Positions 1 to 53,645 are shown, counted from the first letter of the stretch. The stretch: DNA of 64,000 nucleotides from Lucifuga dentata (GCA_014773175.1 VXCM01002047.1:95290-159289); one strand, 5' to 3'. Notes: generated by a model not told the origin, from the letters alone. A program made the numbers and translations.

Positions 1-1268
1 ATCTTCCCTGCCAGCAGGGAGCTGCAATAAGGCCTCAACAACTGTCTGACATCTGATGTCCGACTGTGCTGAAAACATTTTTACTGCCTGAAATTCATGT
101 TTGATCTCAGTGTAACACACAAGCACAAACAACACACCACAGTAAAGCCTCTCTTCAGTTATGTTTATAATAACTATACTCAGTATAGTTATTATAAATA
201 TAATCTACCAGTCTACCTTCCTGATGTGTCATGGAACAAAGTGAAACTCCACGTAGAAAGGAGGAAATTGGTATAAGGCTTCATCATGCTTGTTCGTAAA
301 TGTTGTAGCCAAACTGCATGCACGTCACCGTGACGACACGCCAAAGAAAAATAACTTTCACCTCAGCAATGGAGATTTTATTATATACCGACCATCAATG
401 ATCGTATTTGATTTTACTGCGTCCTTATGTAAAAGCTTATCTCACTGTGCAACCATTAAAGGACCATACCTGTAGTTTTGCATGTTTAGCCCCAAGCATT
501 GCAAATTGGCTATATCAGTCCCTATTCAAATTATCATATAAACAAAATACATACACTATGTGTAAATACACACATTACGATACATATAACCATTTTCCAA
601 AGCATAAAACTGTATTTTAGCTTTCCTGTTATTTTGCCAAATCCCCGAATCTGTCAAAATCAAATGTTCACGGGTGATACAACCACCTTAAAATTCAATG
701 TTCACCTGCTAACATGTACATTTTAATTTCTCGGTAAAAGCCGTCTTCCCTTGGGACTTATTTCCTGGCGGAGACATAAATTTTTTCTTCTGTACAGCTC
801 TGTGTAATGTGTATGTGGTTTGTATATAGTGGGATCAAACGTGCAAATCGCAGGTATTGTCCTTTACGGACTGTTACTACTCAAAACATGTTGATATTGA
901 CTGCAGCATAATACTCGAGTTTCAGTACAGACACTGAAAGAATGATTTTCTCCACTCTATCCTTCTTTGTATTTTCCTGTAAAAATGTTAGCAAAAGTCA
1001 AACTTCTCACATACATTTCTTAACTTCTTAAAAACTGTCTTACAAGAACATTTAGTGCAGTTTTTTTTTTTTTTTTAAACCAAACTCACTATGATGACAC
1101 TAATTTAATTTCCTCAGAGGTTTGACGTCCAGCGCCATGTGCCACCCGTTACCGATTTTGTTCAGACTATGAAATTACATCCCGAGTGTTTTGTAAGCTT
1201 GCGTGCAAACCCTGTTACGTCAGGAGGGAGATGACGTAACAAGAGGATGAAGAAAAACGCAGACTGAC
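1..1268 (-). other. ppp1r15b: ppp1r15b intron following the first coding exon (partial)
   Basis: This stretch follows the GTCAGT donor at 1263-1268. I searched it on the minus strand for the conserved second coding exon (the PP1-binding VTF and the GPWEEFARD-type block of the family) and did not find it, so that exon must lie left of the window. Apart from a partial MITE (456 to about 790) and a T-run near 1061-1076, nothing recognisable is present. Confidence 0.6.
456..790. mobile_element. TTAAAGG MITE family, copy A (one end only)
   Basis: It starts with TTAAAGGACCATACC and shares the interior of copies B, D, H and I, including the motif near a 'gggactta...cggagacataa' block. The right-hand inverted end is not found before 1 kb, so this copy is truncated. 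Confidence 0.6.
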
Positions 1269-3269
1269 CTTCTTCATGGTGACGCAGCTCGGAGTGGCGG
1301 AGGAAGAGGAGGACGTGGCTGACAAGGCCGAAGGTTCAGAGAAGCCACTATCAAGTCTCTCTTCGGCCTCCTCCTTCCTGTACTGAGGTGGTGACGCTGC
1401 CGAGGAATGGCGGCGGGGGGAATGAGCGGGGATTGTAGAGGCCTTCCTGCTCCGGCTCTTAGCACTGGACCCCGGTTCGGTGGGCCTTCCAGTACTGCAC
1501 GGGACCCGGAAGTCAAAGAGGCTGTACGGATCGGAGGAGGAGCTGAAAGACCTCCACAGGCGAAGACTCTCTGCTTCATCCGCCTCGCTGGCCGAGGTGG
1601 AGTCGTCCCAGCTGTCCTGGCTCTGAGGGGGAGAGGAGGAAAAGGTGAGCGGCGGGGATGCCTGCAGAGGAGACAGGGGAAGAGGAGCGGGGTCCGAGGA
1701 GGAGTCTGGGGTGGAGTGGGCGGANAGGGGAAGAGGAGCGGGGTCCGAGGAGGAGTCTGGGGTGGAGTGGGCGGAGGTGAGGCTGGTGGGGATGGCCTTG
1801 GGTTTGGTGGCACTGCCGGTGTGCAGGTGGGCTGTGAAGTTTTTGGGGTTGTAGGGGTCTTTGCTTTGGCAAAAGGAAGTCCACAGCCGCTCCGTCTCCG
1901 AATCGGCTTCGCTCTCTGAGTCTGAAGCTTCATCATCATCATCATCTTCTTCGTCATCTTCATCTGCTGAGTCTGTCAAACCCTCACTATCAAAGCCATC
2001 ATCATCATCATCATCACTGGAGTCCCCGTCAGACTGGCAACTGTCATCGTCACTGCAAGGACAGCCCATGATGAAGGCTATGGTCTTGTTCTGACACTGG
2101 GGGAGTGACGGCACTGTGGCAGCTGCAGAGACACCCTCCTGAGTGACCGTTTCCTCCTCTTCATCAGTTTTTGATCCACTGGTTCCAGAGTCACCCTCTG
2201 CCTCATCTTCCTCTGCTCCTCTTACAGACTCTCCCTCCTCTGAAAGCTCTCCCTCCAGTTCAGAATTTGTGGTGGCGGCACTGCTTTCTGTTGACTCAGT
2301 GAGCTGCTGCGGTTGCTCTTCACAGGTAGTCTTCATTACATAAAGGTGGCAGATGTGAAAGTGTTCCTCCTCCAGGCTGGAGTAGCCATTGTCCAGGTCT
2401 GGGGTCAAATGGGTCACACTGAGCCGGTGGGCTGCTGCGGGTCGCTCTGTTTGGGCCGTGTGAAGGTTTTCATTGTTAGCAGGCTGGTGTTTCTGGTCTT
2501 TCTGGTCTCTCTGTCCAGTGTTTTCTCCCACAGTCCACAACCTGTTGCCACTCTGGCTGAACACTTCACTGGATTTGGCAGCAGGGGCTTTTGTGTGGTG
2601 TGGACAGATCTGGTATGTCAGTGTCCCCTCTTCATCCCAGGATGAATCTGACCACAAAGAGCTTCCTTCACTCCCCCAAAAGCTGCCCCACCACCTTCCG
2701 CTTTTACCGTCGCTCCTCACCGGTGAACTCGCCCACTCCTGCCCTCCGCCCGGATGTCTTACTTCCTGAGATGATGCCGAACTCAACAAAACCTGACTAA
2801 GAAAGGTCCTGGCAGTTGACAAATATCCAGTCTGACTCGGTTGGTACAGATTAATGTGCATTGCATCGGTATCCTGAATTCCTATTTGTTGGAGGGAGTC
2901 CGCGGTGAGCCACGGCAAAGCGCCGCCGGCGGGCTGCAGGAGGCCGGCCGCTCCGTCATGCTGACACCGCAGACAGCGAAGAGGACCTTGGTACTGCGGC
3001 ATTATGTCATCCAGCTGCCGCAGGAACTCATTTTCTTCATCTACAAAGCTATGTTTTAATTCTCTGTTGAACCAGCCGGCTGCTGTTTCAGAGCTGCGAG
3101 CTCGACCAGGCAGGTACTTCTGCAGAAATGACAGCGCAGGCTTCGATACCACCGACAGAAGGCCGATCCACGAGCTTTCCTGCGGGACAAGACCGGAAGA
3201 GGCCACTGCATGACCGGGTGGAGAGGACGAGCTTTGCCCGCCGGATAAATGTTCCTCACTGCTTAGCAT
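1269..3269 (-). CDS. ppp1r15b: Protein phosphatase 1 regulatory subunit 15B (CReP), first coding exon, partial gene
   Basis: This subunit recruits PP1 to dephosphorylate eIF2alpha and restore translation; in mammals it is the constitutive member of the pair with GADD34. The exon reads 667 codons (650 after collapsing a 51-bp assembly duplication). What identifies it: SWIGLLSVVSKPALSFLQKY near residues 34-53, matching the family's N-terminal ER-associating hydrophobic helix; DLDNGYSSLEEEHF; a long acidic Ser/Asp/Glu tract; DDGFDSEG; and two family repeats, LWTSFCQSKDPYNPKNFTA and DEAESLRLWRSFSSSSDPYS. It ends MKK just before a GTCAGT donor, where the human protein continues VTF, so the PP1-docking motif spans the splice junction. 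I chose the ATG at 3267-3269 (MLSSEEH). The frame is open six codons further upstream, but only from a GTG. With a second exon of roughly 60-70 codons the total would be near the human 713. Identification is confident; the start is less so. Confidence 0.93.
1675..1775. repeat. Exact 50-bp duplication around an N inside ppp1r15b (likely assembly artefact)
   Basis: Positions 1675-1724 and 1726-1775 are identical and separated by one N. The 51-bp period is 17 codons, so the reading frame survives and the protein appears to carry a 17-residue repeat (SAHSTPDSSSDPAPLP, once with an X). Confidence 0.85.
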
Positions 3270-3900
3270 TTTCACTTCCTCCAACACACGTAAAATATAA
3301 ACTTATATATAATATAAACTTCAATGTACAATAATACTAACACTCGCTTTAGTTAATCTGTAGTTCGCAGGTTAGCCGCCAGTGCTAATTTGACAGCTGT
3401 GAAGAAGATGTGCAATTCAGGAAAAAACAGGAGTTTTAACTTAAACCTTCCATTTTCACACAAAAGGGGTTTGAAAATGATTCTGTTAATGAAAAACTCC
3501 TCACACCGTGTGGCAGATAAACCGATTCTCTGAGGCAAACTGAATCCAGGAAATATCGTCCATATTACCGGTGAGCTGCGCGGCTGTCGCTCCGTTACCG
3601 TTTGGCTGAGAATGGTGGTTAGGCTTCCTTCTTGTGGAGAATTTCGTGAAATCGGTAACGGTACTGATGTGGTAAGAAGTTGAAAACACAAGGAAAAAAC
3701 CCAGATCAGACGATGGAAAACGAGCCATTTTGTCCGTTGAGTGAAAGTGAAAGGAGGCGGACGGAGCGTTCCTTTAGCACGTTAGCCGCTAACAGATTAG
3801 CTTAGCAGAAATAGCTAAAACAAGAAAGCGATAAGAGCTCGAAATAACGAATTTTACCCCAAACAAAACATTCGTTAATTCTGTCTTCCAATGTTCTGTT
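3270..3900 (-). promoter_or_regulatory. ppp1r15b: ppp1r15b 5' region, probable promoter and 5' UTR
   Basis: Immediately upstream of the ATG the DNA is AT-rich. From about 3550 to 3800 it becomes richer in CpG (GCGCGGCTGTCGC, GGACGGAGCG), unlike the surrounding intergenic DNA, which suggests a promoter. An upstream non-coding exon is possible but I cannot fix its boundaries. Confidence 0.4.
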
Positions 3901-4385
3901 TTTTCTGCTGTTCAGCCGTTAATACTGTTCGGTTTTACCATCCAGAGTTAAATTTAACGCTCGTAAATGTTTCCTCCCGTTTGAGATTTCATCAGAAAGT
4001 GTAGGGACCGTCACGAACTTCTTGTCTGTGGTTTTCCGTGAGAATGGTGTGCTCAGGGACAGTTACAGTGTTTCTGTCCCACAGAAAACGTGGGCAGTGG
4101 GCACGTGGACTCCTTACACAATTGAACTCGGAATGTTCTCCACGCCACGTGTTTATGACCCTCCGCTTTATCATGAAGGACTTCTCTAACCTAATGCTCT
4201 ATCTATAGAACACTACATCATAACACTTTATATCAGACTACATATGCTGCACTGATATTTTTAGATTTACTTTTTAAAAGGATTAAGACAGTTTATTATT
4301 AACTCTGAATTACACAGTCACTGAAATGTCATATTTACTTTATGTAATAATGCTACATTTACATGAAGTAAATTGAAATATTTCC

Positions 4386-4947
4386 TTAAAGGACCATACC
4401 ATTTTTATATTTAAGCCCAATAAATACTACCTGCATACATGTTGCATTACTGACAATTTCATTTCTAAATCATAAAATTGCATTTTAGTTTTCCCATTAT
4501 TTTGCCAAATCTTGTAACCTTACAAAATCAGTAGTCATACTCCCACTTTAAAATTTAATATTTCGTGTGCATGTAGTCTGAATGTAGAAGGCACAGTCGT
4601 TTTTAATTTCACGGTAAAAGCCATATTGCCTTGGGACAATATTCCCTGATGTACATTATATTCCAACCAGCTCCATGTTGGACCGGTTAAATAAAATTAC
4701 TTTGACAAAAAAAAATACTTAATAGACATAGTGTTTGCTGTGATAGATTACCTCAGGGGCATTTCAAGTCTCTACAAGTCAGTTTTAATAGTGTACTGGA
4801 ATGAAGTCTGGAAGGAAGGTGGAAAAAAAAAAAAAATCAAATTTACTGCTAAAATAGTACGTTTTGGAAAATAGTTGTCAGTAAAATAACATGTATGTGA
4901 AATGTATATGTTGGCCTCAAACATTCAAGATTTCTGGTATTGTTTAA
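4386..4947. mobile_element. TTAAAGG MITE family, copy B
   Basis: It starts TTAAAGGACCATACC and ends with a decayed inverted end GGTATTGTTTAA, about 560 bp. The interior is in the same orientation as copies D, H and I. Confidence 0.65.
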
Positions 4948-6171
4948 TTAGTTTTTAATTAATATCAAACCCCTGAACATTTAAGTATCCTTTTCTGCTC
5001 TCATACTCTGGAGCTGAAGGCATTTTTGTAAGTGTAGTTTTCATTAAATTTTAATTTCATCCGTATATAAAAAAAAAAAAAAAAAAAANAAAAAAAAAAA
5101 AAAAAAAAATCTTTTACTAAACAGGACGATGAAGTAGGGCCGAACGGTTGGAAGAGCCATGCTGTGCCTTTCCCCAACTCAGGTTACATTTCATTCTCCA
5201 GCTACCCAACTGCTAATACCCCAGATGGAATTTTTTTTTTTTTTTTTTTTTTTGAACAGATGTATAAGCAAAACTAAGTATATTATAGATGAGTCTCAGT
5301 CAGGTTTCATGAAAAACATCCATATATCCAATAATATTAGTTCTTAATTTAGTTGATTATTGAGCTCTAATTAGAAAGGAAAGTCTGTTACTTTATTATA
5401 TTTTAATAATTTTTAAAGCATTTCTTTGATAAACATGATGTGAACAGTTTTTTCATATTTCACAGAGAAACACACATTTTCAATTCAAGTTTATTCTGTA
5501 TTGCAATTAAAATAAAAAAAAATCTTAAAAAAAGAAAGTTACACAATAAAAGCCTTTTTATGTTTAATCTAAATAAAATGATCTAAAACTAAGTTTGAGT
5601 GGAAAAATCTAATCACATTTCAATTCATATTTACAGTAAGTAAGGTCGTGTTCATTTTGAACTTACATTCTGTCCCCATTTCATCAGTGTTTAACAGGGG
5701 TCAAAAGTCAAACCACGCCCACTATGTCTGTCACATGCTTTCAAAAAAAAAAAAAAAAAAAANAAAAAAAAAAAAAAAAAAAAGAGCTGCAAATGCTTCA
5801 CTGCTTAATCCTCTGTAGCTCAGCTCCTGTTCAGGTTTTGCATTTTAAAGTGATTTAAAGGTTTCAAGTTTCAATTTTCACAGATTTTGCTTCCAATTCA
5901 AAAAAACTGGAAGAGCTAAACTGTAAACTTACTGAAAGTTATTGTTAATGTAGAATCATCACACAGATGAATTTTTCTTTGTTTTATACTAAAACCTAAT
6001 AGCCAGATTTTTTTTTTTTTTCATCTGAAAATAAGCACAGCTACAGTTTACAGAGGTGAAAATCAAGTAACACAAGAGTTCTGATTTCAATTCAGAATTC
6101 TCGGTTTATTCTCAGAAATGAAATGTTTCTTAGTCTCGTGGCCCAAGCACTCTTCCACAGAGATTTAAAAT

Positions 6172-6649
6172 GGGTTGATTGATAAGTAGTGAGCCTATCA
6201 TAGAAAGCTTTAACTCAGATATTTCAGTTTTCTTTAATTTCCAACAGTCTCCTTCTATCTGGACACACTTCTACCAACGATGCTGGAGGGATTTTATCTA
6301 AAAAAAAGAAAAAAAAAAAATTATCCACAACTGATATGACATCATCATCTGAGGCCAAAGGGCTTCCAGCTAAAGCCTTTTTTATGTTTGAGAAGAGGTA
6401 AAAATCTGAGCGGGTGAGTAGTGTGGCTGCTGAACTTTGTTAAAAGCCATGATTGTTTCAGCCAGCAAGTACATAATCACGCACGTTGGCCGAGTTTGTG
6501 CTGTCCTGTCTTGTCTCACTCACAGAGCTTTGGGTATTTGGAACTTGGAGGTTAAAATCATAAGCTCAAATGAAAAACATTTACTTCACTAAAATATTAC
6601 AGCACTGCTCAATTCATTATGGTCAGGCTCACAACTTACCAATCAACCC
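6172..6649. mobile_element. MITE with GGGTTGATTGATAAG ends, copy 1
   Basis: The left end GGGTTGATTGATAAGTAGTG is matched by an inverted right end (CAACTTACCAATCAACCC). Length is 478 bp with no coding capacity. A second copy at 38.6 kb shares the interior (ATGCTGGAGGGA, GAGGCCAAAG). Fragments are also seen near 11.2-11.4 kb and 61.56-61.62 kb. Confidence 0.7.
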
Positions 6650-8639
6650 CAGCAGAAGGAGTATAAAAGAGTTTTACAGGAATATTGTTAAAGGCGCTTG
6701 AACAGAAAAATCACTGCAGCTTGTTTCTTCCACAGATAAACAGTTTGTTTTACAGCACAAACAACATTTTACAGAGAAGCTTAGTTTCGACATCACATCT
6801 ATGAAAGCAGAACAAATATTTCCATAAAAATAAAGCAAGTAAAGATGATTTAAAAAGAAAAAAGAATGAAATGCAGAAAGACGTCAGTGTTCTTCCTGTG
6901 ATTTTAGAAATGATCCTGGATAAAATGATTCCTGTTACCATGACAACCTTAAAGGCAAAAGAGTCAGGATGTTGTTGTTTGTAAACAGATTTCACATATT
7001 CAGATGCTCCATGTCACATGATGTCACGTTGCATATAATGTTAAAAAAAAAAAAAACTGTCTTCATTCATTTTTGGAGTTTTAAGTATAAGCATAAAACT
7101 AAAAAGTCACACTAATTTAGCTTTTTGTGAACATAAGTGTATTCTATAGTTTTTCTGTAAAGAAATGATATTCTCATCCAAACAAAAGCTTAGTAGTCAG
7201 CAAAAAAAAATAATTTGTTTTTCAAATCTGTAGTACGTTTTGTGAAATGTATAAAAGCTGAGACTGTGCTATAACAGAGTACAAACAGAATACTAAAAAA
7301 AAATTAAAGTGCTCATATTTTATTTGCGCTTGTTTTTATTTTATTAATTCCTAGCGTTGATGTTATGCTAGGTGTGCTGTATTAACGCCATGTTAATGAC
7401 GTATCAATGTTTTTCCTAGCTTAACACAGAGCTAGGCTAGCTTCATAATTAGCAGTATTTGGAATCGGATTAATTTTTGTTATGGAGAAGTTGGTCAAAT
7501 CCTTCAAACACAAAAATAAAAATAAAAGCATTAAAGATTTGATTGCTATGTTACTGTTCTTGTTGTGGATTTGGCTAATTTCTGGGTAAAGACAGGAAGC
7601 AGGGGAAAACTACTAGCCTAGCAGTTTCCCCCTGCTAGTTTAGCTTCAGAGGAACTGCTAGCCAAATTTGTTTATTAAACAGGTAATGAAAGACAAATTT
7701 ATGTTCACCACACCATTTCTCAGTTTTCATTTCTGTTTCTATATATGTTCAGAAAATACATTTTTGGAGAAGTTGTTTTCCTGACTCAGTTTGTCTTTAA
7801 TGTTTTGCCATGTTATGTAATTTTTTGGGAGGTAATTTTTCAGATTTTGTGTTACTTTCATTCTGAATTATTAGTATTAAAGACAACCGCCAACATTTGT
7901 TAAGACCTAAATCTGAGTTTAAATTATCAAATAAAGAGAAAGTCAAGTACACGATGAATACATGCAGGTCCCATTTTTGTAAATTCTCATTGGATTTTAG
8001 ACTTTTAGAAACTCTCATGCATAAACAAAGCATCAAAATAAAACCAAATGCAAAACCTTTTCACGCTGTCTAGAAAAAATATTATTCTACATCCTGCTTA
8101 TTTTCAGCATAAAAGTCAGTCTGCTACACATAGCATCAGTTAGCAAACACGCTTAAAACACAAGATGCTCAAGTAACTTTAGCACGACAGCTACGAATGT
8201 TAGCATTGCATTTAAACAGGCTGAAGATAAACTTTGTACAGAATGTTCCCTTTTATTCTGTTAAACACACAAAAAAAAACGCAACGTTCAGTTCATTCGT
8301 ATTCACTTTCACCGCACATCCTGGAAAACCTGGAAACCCTGGGATTCTTTCAAGGTTAAGGCGAGCATTAATTCATTTTATTGTTATCAACAAATCTGAC
8401 CTCCAAGTGGCCAGTAGGTGGCGTTGTTTCTGACGCACCATTCAGCGAGTCCAACTGATTGCTTTTTGTCTTCCAGGTAGTGGCACTGTGGTGGACCAGA
8501 CTTTCCAATGTCAAAGTCCCGTNCCCCCCAAAAAAAGGAAAAATAGGTGAAAACTAAAAGAACTAAAAAGTATGGTGAATTTTCGCAACAAGATCACTCT
8601 GCAAAGAGTAGAGTTATCCTTTCAAACTAAAAAATCCCT

Positions 8640-8890
8640 CTGCAGAGGTGGTCCTTGAGGATATGCTAGGGACATTAAGGAGAGTCCATGTGTCCTTAAA
8701 GAAAGTTTAGTGATCATCAAAGTAGTTTTGGGGATCCTTGAGAGGTTCCTGGGATTCTTGAAGACATGGAGTCTTCAAAGAAGATTTAGGGATCACTGAA
8801 GAAAACACAGCAGTCCTTGAAGAGGTTCTACCTATAAACCATGAAACTCCAGGGTTCCTTAAACAAGATTTAGGGATCATATGAATGGAG
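8640..8890. repeat. Degenerate short-period repeat
   Basis: Variants of TCCTTGA(A/G)GA, GATTTAGGGATCA and AAAGAAG(A/T)TTAG recur several times over about 250 bp. This is an old, imperfect tandem array without coding sense. Confidence 0.4.
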
Positions 8891-9035
8891 GATGTCCAAA
8901 TTCATTGTCCGTATACCGTTTGTGCTTCAATGTCCACTACTTACATACATAACGTTGATATCATCAAGAACTTACTTCTTATTAATCCTGAAATGTCATT
9001 CCCGGTCCTGATGCTTTGATAAATCACAGAAGGAT

Positions 9036-9041
9036 TTTATT
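9036..9041 (-). terminator. pik3c2b: Candidate pik3c2b polyadenylation signal (AATAAA)
   Basis: This is the first canonical AATAAA I find on the minus strand below the stop codon, giving a 3' UTR of roughly 640 nt. It is inferred only from the hexamer. Confidence 0.3.
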
Positions 9042-9680
9042 CTGGAAGGTCGACTCTCCTCTGAGCGTCATTCATTCACGACCCAGAAATCATGGGTTGA
9101 TGTAAATAAACTACTCTAATGTAAATAGTTATTTCTTTGCTAATTAAATAAACTAACAGTTCATTCACCAAAAGTGTGAAATGTAGTTGCACATATTTTT
9201 TTTCACAAAACCTTTTGACCTGTTTTAATAATTCAAAATAAATACCCAGATACTTTTAAAAGTTTAACCTTACAATAATGAGTATTGATATCTTCTCAGT
9301 GGTGGTTTATATTCATTCATTGTTTCCATGTATTTCATTTTAGATAGCCCACCTAAATGTATTGTCTTCATTTTTTTTATATATATATTTACTGCTTTTT
9401 AGTTTCCAGACATTGTGTGTAAAGGCAGTTTAAAGTGTGTTAATGTTCTATCACCCAGACAGGAAGTTATTTTCCACATATCAGAATATCTGATAAATGT
9501 TTCCCAACATCCAGGATGGACAACCGTAAAGACATTTTTGAACCAAAGTCTAAAAAAATTAAAAATGGAAATGTTACTGATCACAAAAATGCTAACGCCA
9601 AGCTAAACCTGAGCCTAAACCAAAAATTAGTCCCCTATAGAAAGGGAGGATCAGCCAAAACACACAGACTCTGGACTCGG

Positions 9681-50289
<40,609 letters not shown>

Positions 50290-50389
50290 GATGCCTCCAC
50301 AGCAGAGAGGAAGCAAGAAGAAGGGATGAGTTCAAGGAGATCCACTGCTAGCGGGACCACTGTGGACACATGGAGCTGTGGAACGTTAT
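50290..50389 (-). promoter_or_regulatory. pik3c2b: pik3c2b 5' UTR part of exon 2 (mRNA numbering)
   Basis: A good acceptor (TTTTTTCTCCACAG) precedes 50389, so 100 nt of 5' UTR share the exon with the start codon. A short upstream ORF (MCPQWSR, then TAG) lies within it. Confidence 0.7.
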
Positions 50390-51339
50390 CTGTGGAGAAA
50401 AAACAATAAAACACAGCAAAGTGAGGGTGACAGAAAAAATAACTTAAGCCACCAACACATCATAATTTTAGGTGTAAATGCACCATACTTCCCATATATG
50501 TATATAACTGAAATTGGTGGGCCATCCAGGTTTGTCTGCACCCTAAACAACAAACTTTTTTCTGTGTGCAAAAGCATTTGAATGTTACTGTAATTTACTG
50601 TTTAAATATCCTGCAACATACAGCTGGACAAATTAAATAAAGGCCTAAGTAGAAGCTCAGGCTGTGCTTATTGATACTGAAAACAATGTTCCGGAACACG
50701 AAGAATGACTCTCCTTTTCAGAAACAGCAGGAAAAAAAAAAAAAAGCATTTAATGATCTGTAAAACTGTTACTGGTGCAAACTTTCTCCTCAGTCATCAT
50801 CACTTTATCTGATAGAGAATGAATGTAAACGTGAATATAATGAAGGTAGAACATTTTTAGTTTTACAGCTTCAACATGTAGCCACTGTTGCAGTGGTGTC
50901 TTTTGCAACACAGGAACATTTTCAAGAACTCGCGAACGTTCCTTTGTTCTCATAATTCCAGAAACTACTTTTAGTATTGGAACATTAGCTCCTGAACCAT
51001 CTTTAGCAAAGGTCATAGGGAAGATCCTCTGTGATGGTTCAGGCTCTGTTGGCTGAACATCACTGACTGATACTGTTCACAGCAGATAGAGAAGTACATC
51101 CACAACTATACAGATCTGTTACATCAAGGTATCTAAACCATCACAGGTTACAAAAGTAAGCACTCCTGCCCTGTGATCAACGATGCGCAACAACTTCTGT
51201 GCCTGTTTAGAAGTGGATAGTAGATCCAAAGCTTCACAGTCCTGAAGGTCCATATCACAGATGATGTAACCTGGTCCTTCAACACTTCCTCCATGGTCAA
51301 GAAAGCTAAGCAATGCCTATGCCAACTTCTACAGATGTA

Positions 51340-51600
51340 CAATCAAGAGCATTATGAGGTCTGCGTAACAGCTTAGTCTCTGATCTGCTGCAGGCAGTGA
51401 TGACGGCTCAGTGCATCACTGATACCAGCTACCAGCCATCCAGGTCATCTGCCTCAGACGCCACATGCAGAGCATCACCAATAATCCCCACCCACTCCTG
51501 ACTGTTTTCTTCCTACCATCTGGGAGATGCTACAGGACCATAAGGAGAATGAGGCGCATGTGAAGTGCATACAACCACATGCTAACCTTCAGTAACTTCA
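51340..51600 (+). mobile_element. Probable non-LTR retrotransposon fragment
   Basis: A plus-strand frame near 51496 reads PLLTVFFLPSGRCYRTIRRM, like the FFPLPSGRRYRSLR segment common in fish LINE-associated ORFs. Confidence 0.4.
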
Positions 51601-52879
51601 TCCAGGGATGGTAATTTCAACACGGAAGTTCAAACAGTTTCGAAACACACTGACGTGCCCAGTTTCAATACGTGTTCTGACAACCGTGTCAAAACTTCTC
51701 ATGCAGTCATCACATGACGGTTTAGGAGGCATGGCAAAACGTCACCACACGCACCACAATTTTCTTCAGTGAATCAAGGGAAAGAATTTATTGAAAACTG
51801 CTTTCGAACAAGTGGCACAAATTAAAATGCAGACAATCATCATCTCAAAAGTATAATAAGCAAAAATTGATGTCAGTTGCCGTGACATAGAAGTGATAAG
51901 ATAAATATTTATGTCATAAGGTCTACAAACCATCAGCACAAAGTGTGTGTCTCTTTGCTCACATATAAAAGGCCTCAATGAATAATTTATGGTTTGACTG
52001 CATCTGCATGAAAATTGTTCACATTTTGGAACAAGAGGCACTCAGCTGCTGCAATTACAACACCTACCAGTAGATGCCGAGCTGTAGATGTTGAGGAAGA
52101 CATCTCAAAACTTTTTGAAACAATACAGCTACATGTGTCGAGACGTTTTAAACCTTGCAACTGCCATGCCTATCTGACGACGTGTTAGGTAAGCATCCAC
52201 ACAGCATTTTCACAGCATCCGTTTGATTTATTACAGATAATCAAAAACTGAGTTCACTTGATGTAAACTAGTCTAGTCCTCTCTAGATCCAGCAATAGAT
52301 CGCCTTGTAGACTAGTTTGGACCGTGATCACACCACAAACAAACTGCTTCAGACCATCTCCTCAAATTGAGACCATATCATCAAAGCGGTCTCAGTGCGG
52401 CTGTTTTTACCGCACACAAGTTTGATTCCTGTGTTCAGACCTGCCTAACCGAACTACAGGGAAACCAACATGTCTGTCTGAACTGGACTTAGCCCTTAAA
52501 TAAACTAAACCCAGCATACATGGTCCAGGTCTGGACTTTATGTCCTATCTTCCTGTGGTCTCTGTGAAGCACAGATGTGCTAGGACATCAAAGTTAAAAC
52601 TTTTTCCAGAGACACAGAAACATGGTCTGGACTTGGCAGGAAAATCTGATCTGGTCACCTGCTGCAGGATCCATCAGAGGAAGGAAGAACTGAAACAAAG
52701 ACAATCACACCGTGAGCAAAAAACTCTTCACCAACTGACAACACAGCAGGAACACACTCGTTATTTTCAGAACTGCCATCGTTATGTGCTGTAAATAAGA
52801 GTTTGCTGCTATGTGTCTGCCACTGAAATGTAAATAGTATCTATTATTGGGAAAAAAAAAAAAAAAAATTAATAAATTT

Positions 52880-52975
52880 GTACTCTGTTCTAATTTATAT
52901 TCTGCTTTTGTCAACTTTGTGCTGCTGTAACATGCAAATTTCCTCATGGGGATCAATAAAATTATCTTATCTTCA
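52880..52975 (+). mobile_element. LINE 3' tail
   Basis: AATTTCCTCATGGGGATCAA then TAAAATTATCTTATCTT is the standard fish L2-type tail. Confidence 0.55.
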
Positions 52976-53227
52976 GAACAAGGAACTCCGATAAATAAAG
53001 GGGGACTCCAAGGATTTTTAACATATTATCCAGTTTACTGGTCATGGGGAGCACTTCAGCTTGTGGAAAAAAAACTGTATAAAGGCTTGTATGACTGTAG
53101 AGGGCACTGTCAAAGTCAGGGAGATTGACCCTTCTTACTCTGTTTAAAGTTTTTAGGTCATTTAAGTCTCCCAGCTTCTAGAAGTGTCTTTATCTTTCAA
53201 ACTTCTACTGTAGCTTATGTCTGAGTA

Positions 53228-53645
53228 CACTACAGGCCAGAAGTTTGAGGCGGCCCCCACATTTTTGTTTTTTTTTTAAATCATCAATGCACTGTTTGTT
53301 TTACATTTTATTGCACAGGAAATGACAAAAAATAAATGTAACTAATTAGTTTTCAAGAAGAATTAGTCAACAAGAGCACATTATGTAGCCACTATGGCNA
53401 AATGTAACTAATTAGTTTTCAAGAAGAATTAGTCAACAAGAGCACATTATGTAGCCACTATGGCTTAGAAAAGATTTTTAATGAAGGTATGCCCAGTCTG
53501 ACACTCCTGTTGTGTTCCAACTCCCTGCTGATGTGTTTTAACATTCTATTCAATAGCTGCTGTCTGCCTTCTCCCACATGGGATTAACTTGCTACAGTCT
53601 GCTCACGTAAGTCTAGGGGTGGTCTCAAACTTTTGGCCTGTAGTG
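53228..53645. mobile_element. Tc1/mariner-type MITE with TA target duplication
   Basis: Inverted ends CACTACAGGCCAGAAGTTTG and CAAACTTTTGGCCTGTAGTG, flanked by TA on both sides (53226-53227, 53646-53647). It carries an exact 65-bp duplication around N at 53399; collapsed length about 352 bp. Confidence 0.8.

Larger units (their letters stand above)
3901..9035. other. Intergenic DNA between ppp1r15b and pik3c2b
   Basis: No gene recognised. The stretch is AT-rich with long A-runs that contain single Ns (5089, 5763), two MITEs listed separately, and an N at 8523. Open frames here are short and without family features. Confidence 0.6.

Noticed and set aside
1..1200. Second coding exon of ppp1r15b
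   Set aside because: I looked for the conserved VTF/GPWEEFARD block on the minus strand and found nothing, so it is outside the window.
1407..1963. Plus-strand and alternate-frame open frames over 1.3-2.6 kb (Gly/Pro/Ser-rich)
   Set aside because: They are shadows of the ppp1r15b exon, whose minus-strand frame has clear family motifs.
3270..3287. Upstream start of ppp1r15b at 3287 (MLEEVK...)
   Set aside because: The first codon is GTG; the first ATG in frame is at 3269.
50290..50316. Start of pik3c2b at 50316 (MLPLCCGGIMSAAQ)
   Set aside because: The extra residues are not family-like, and MSAAQ aligns with the human MSSTQ start.
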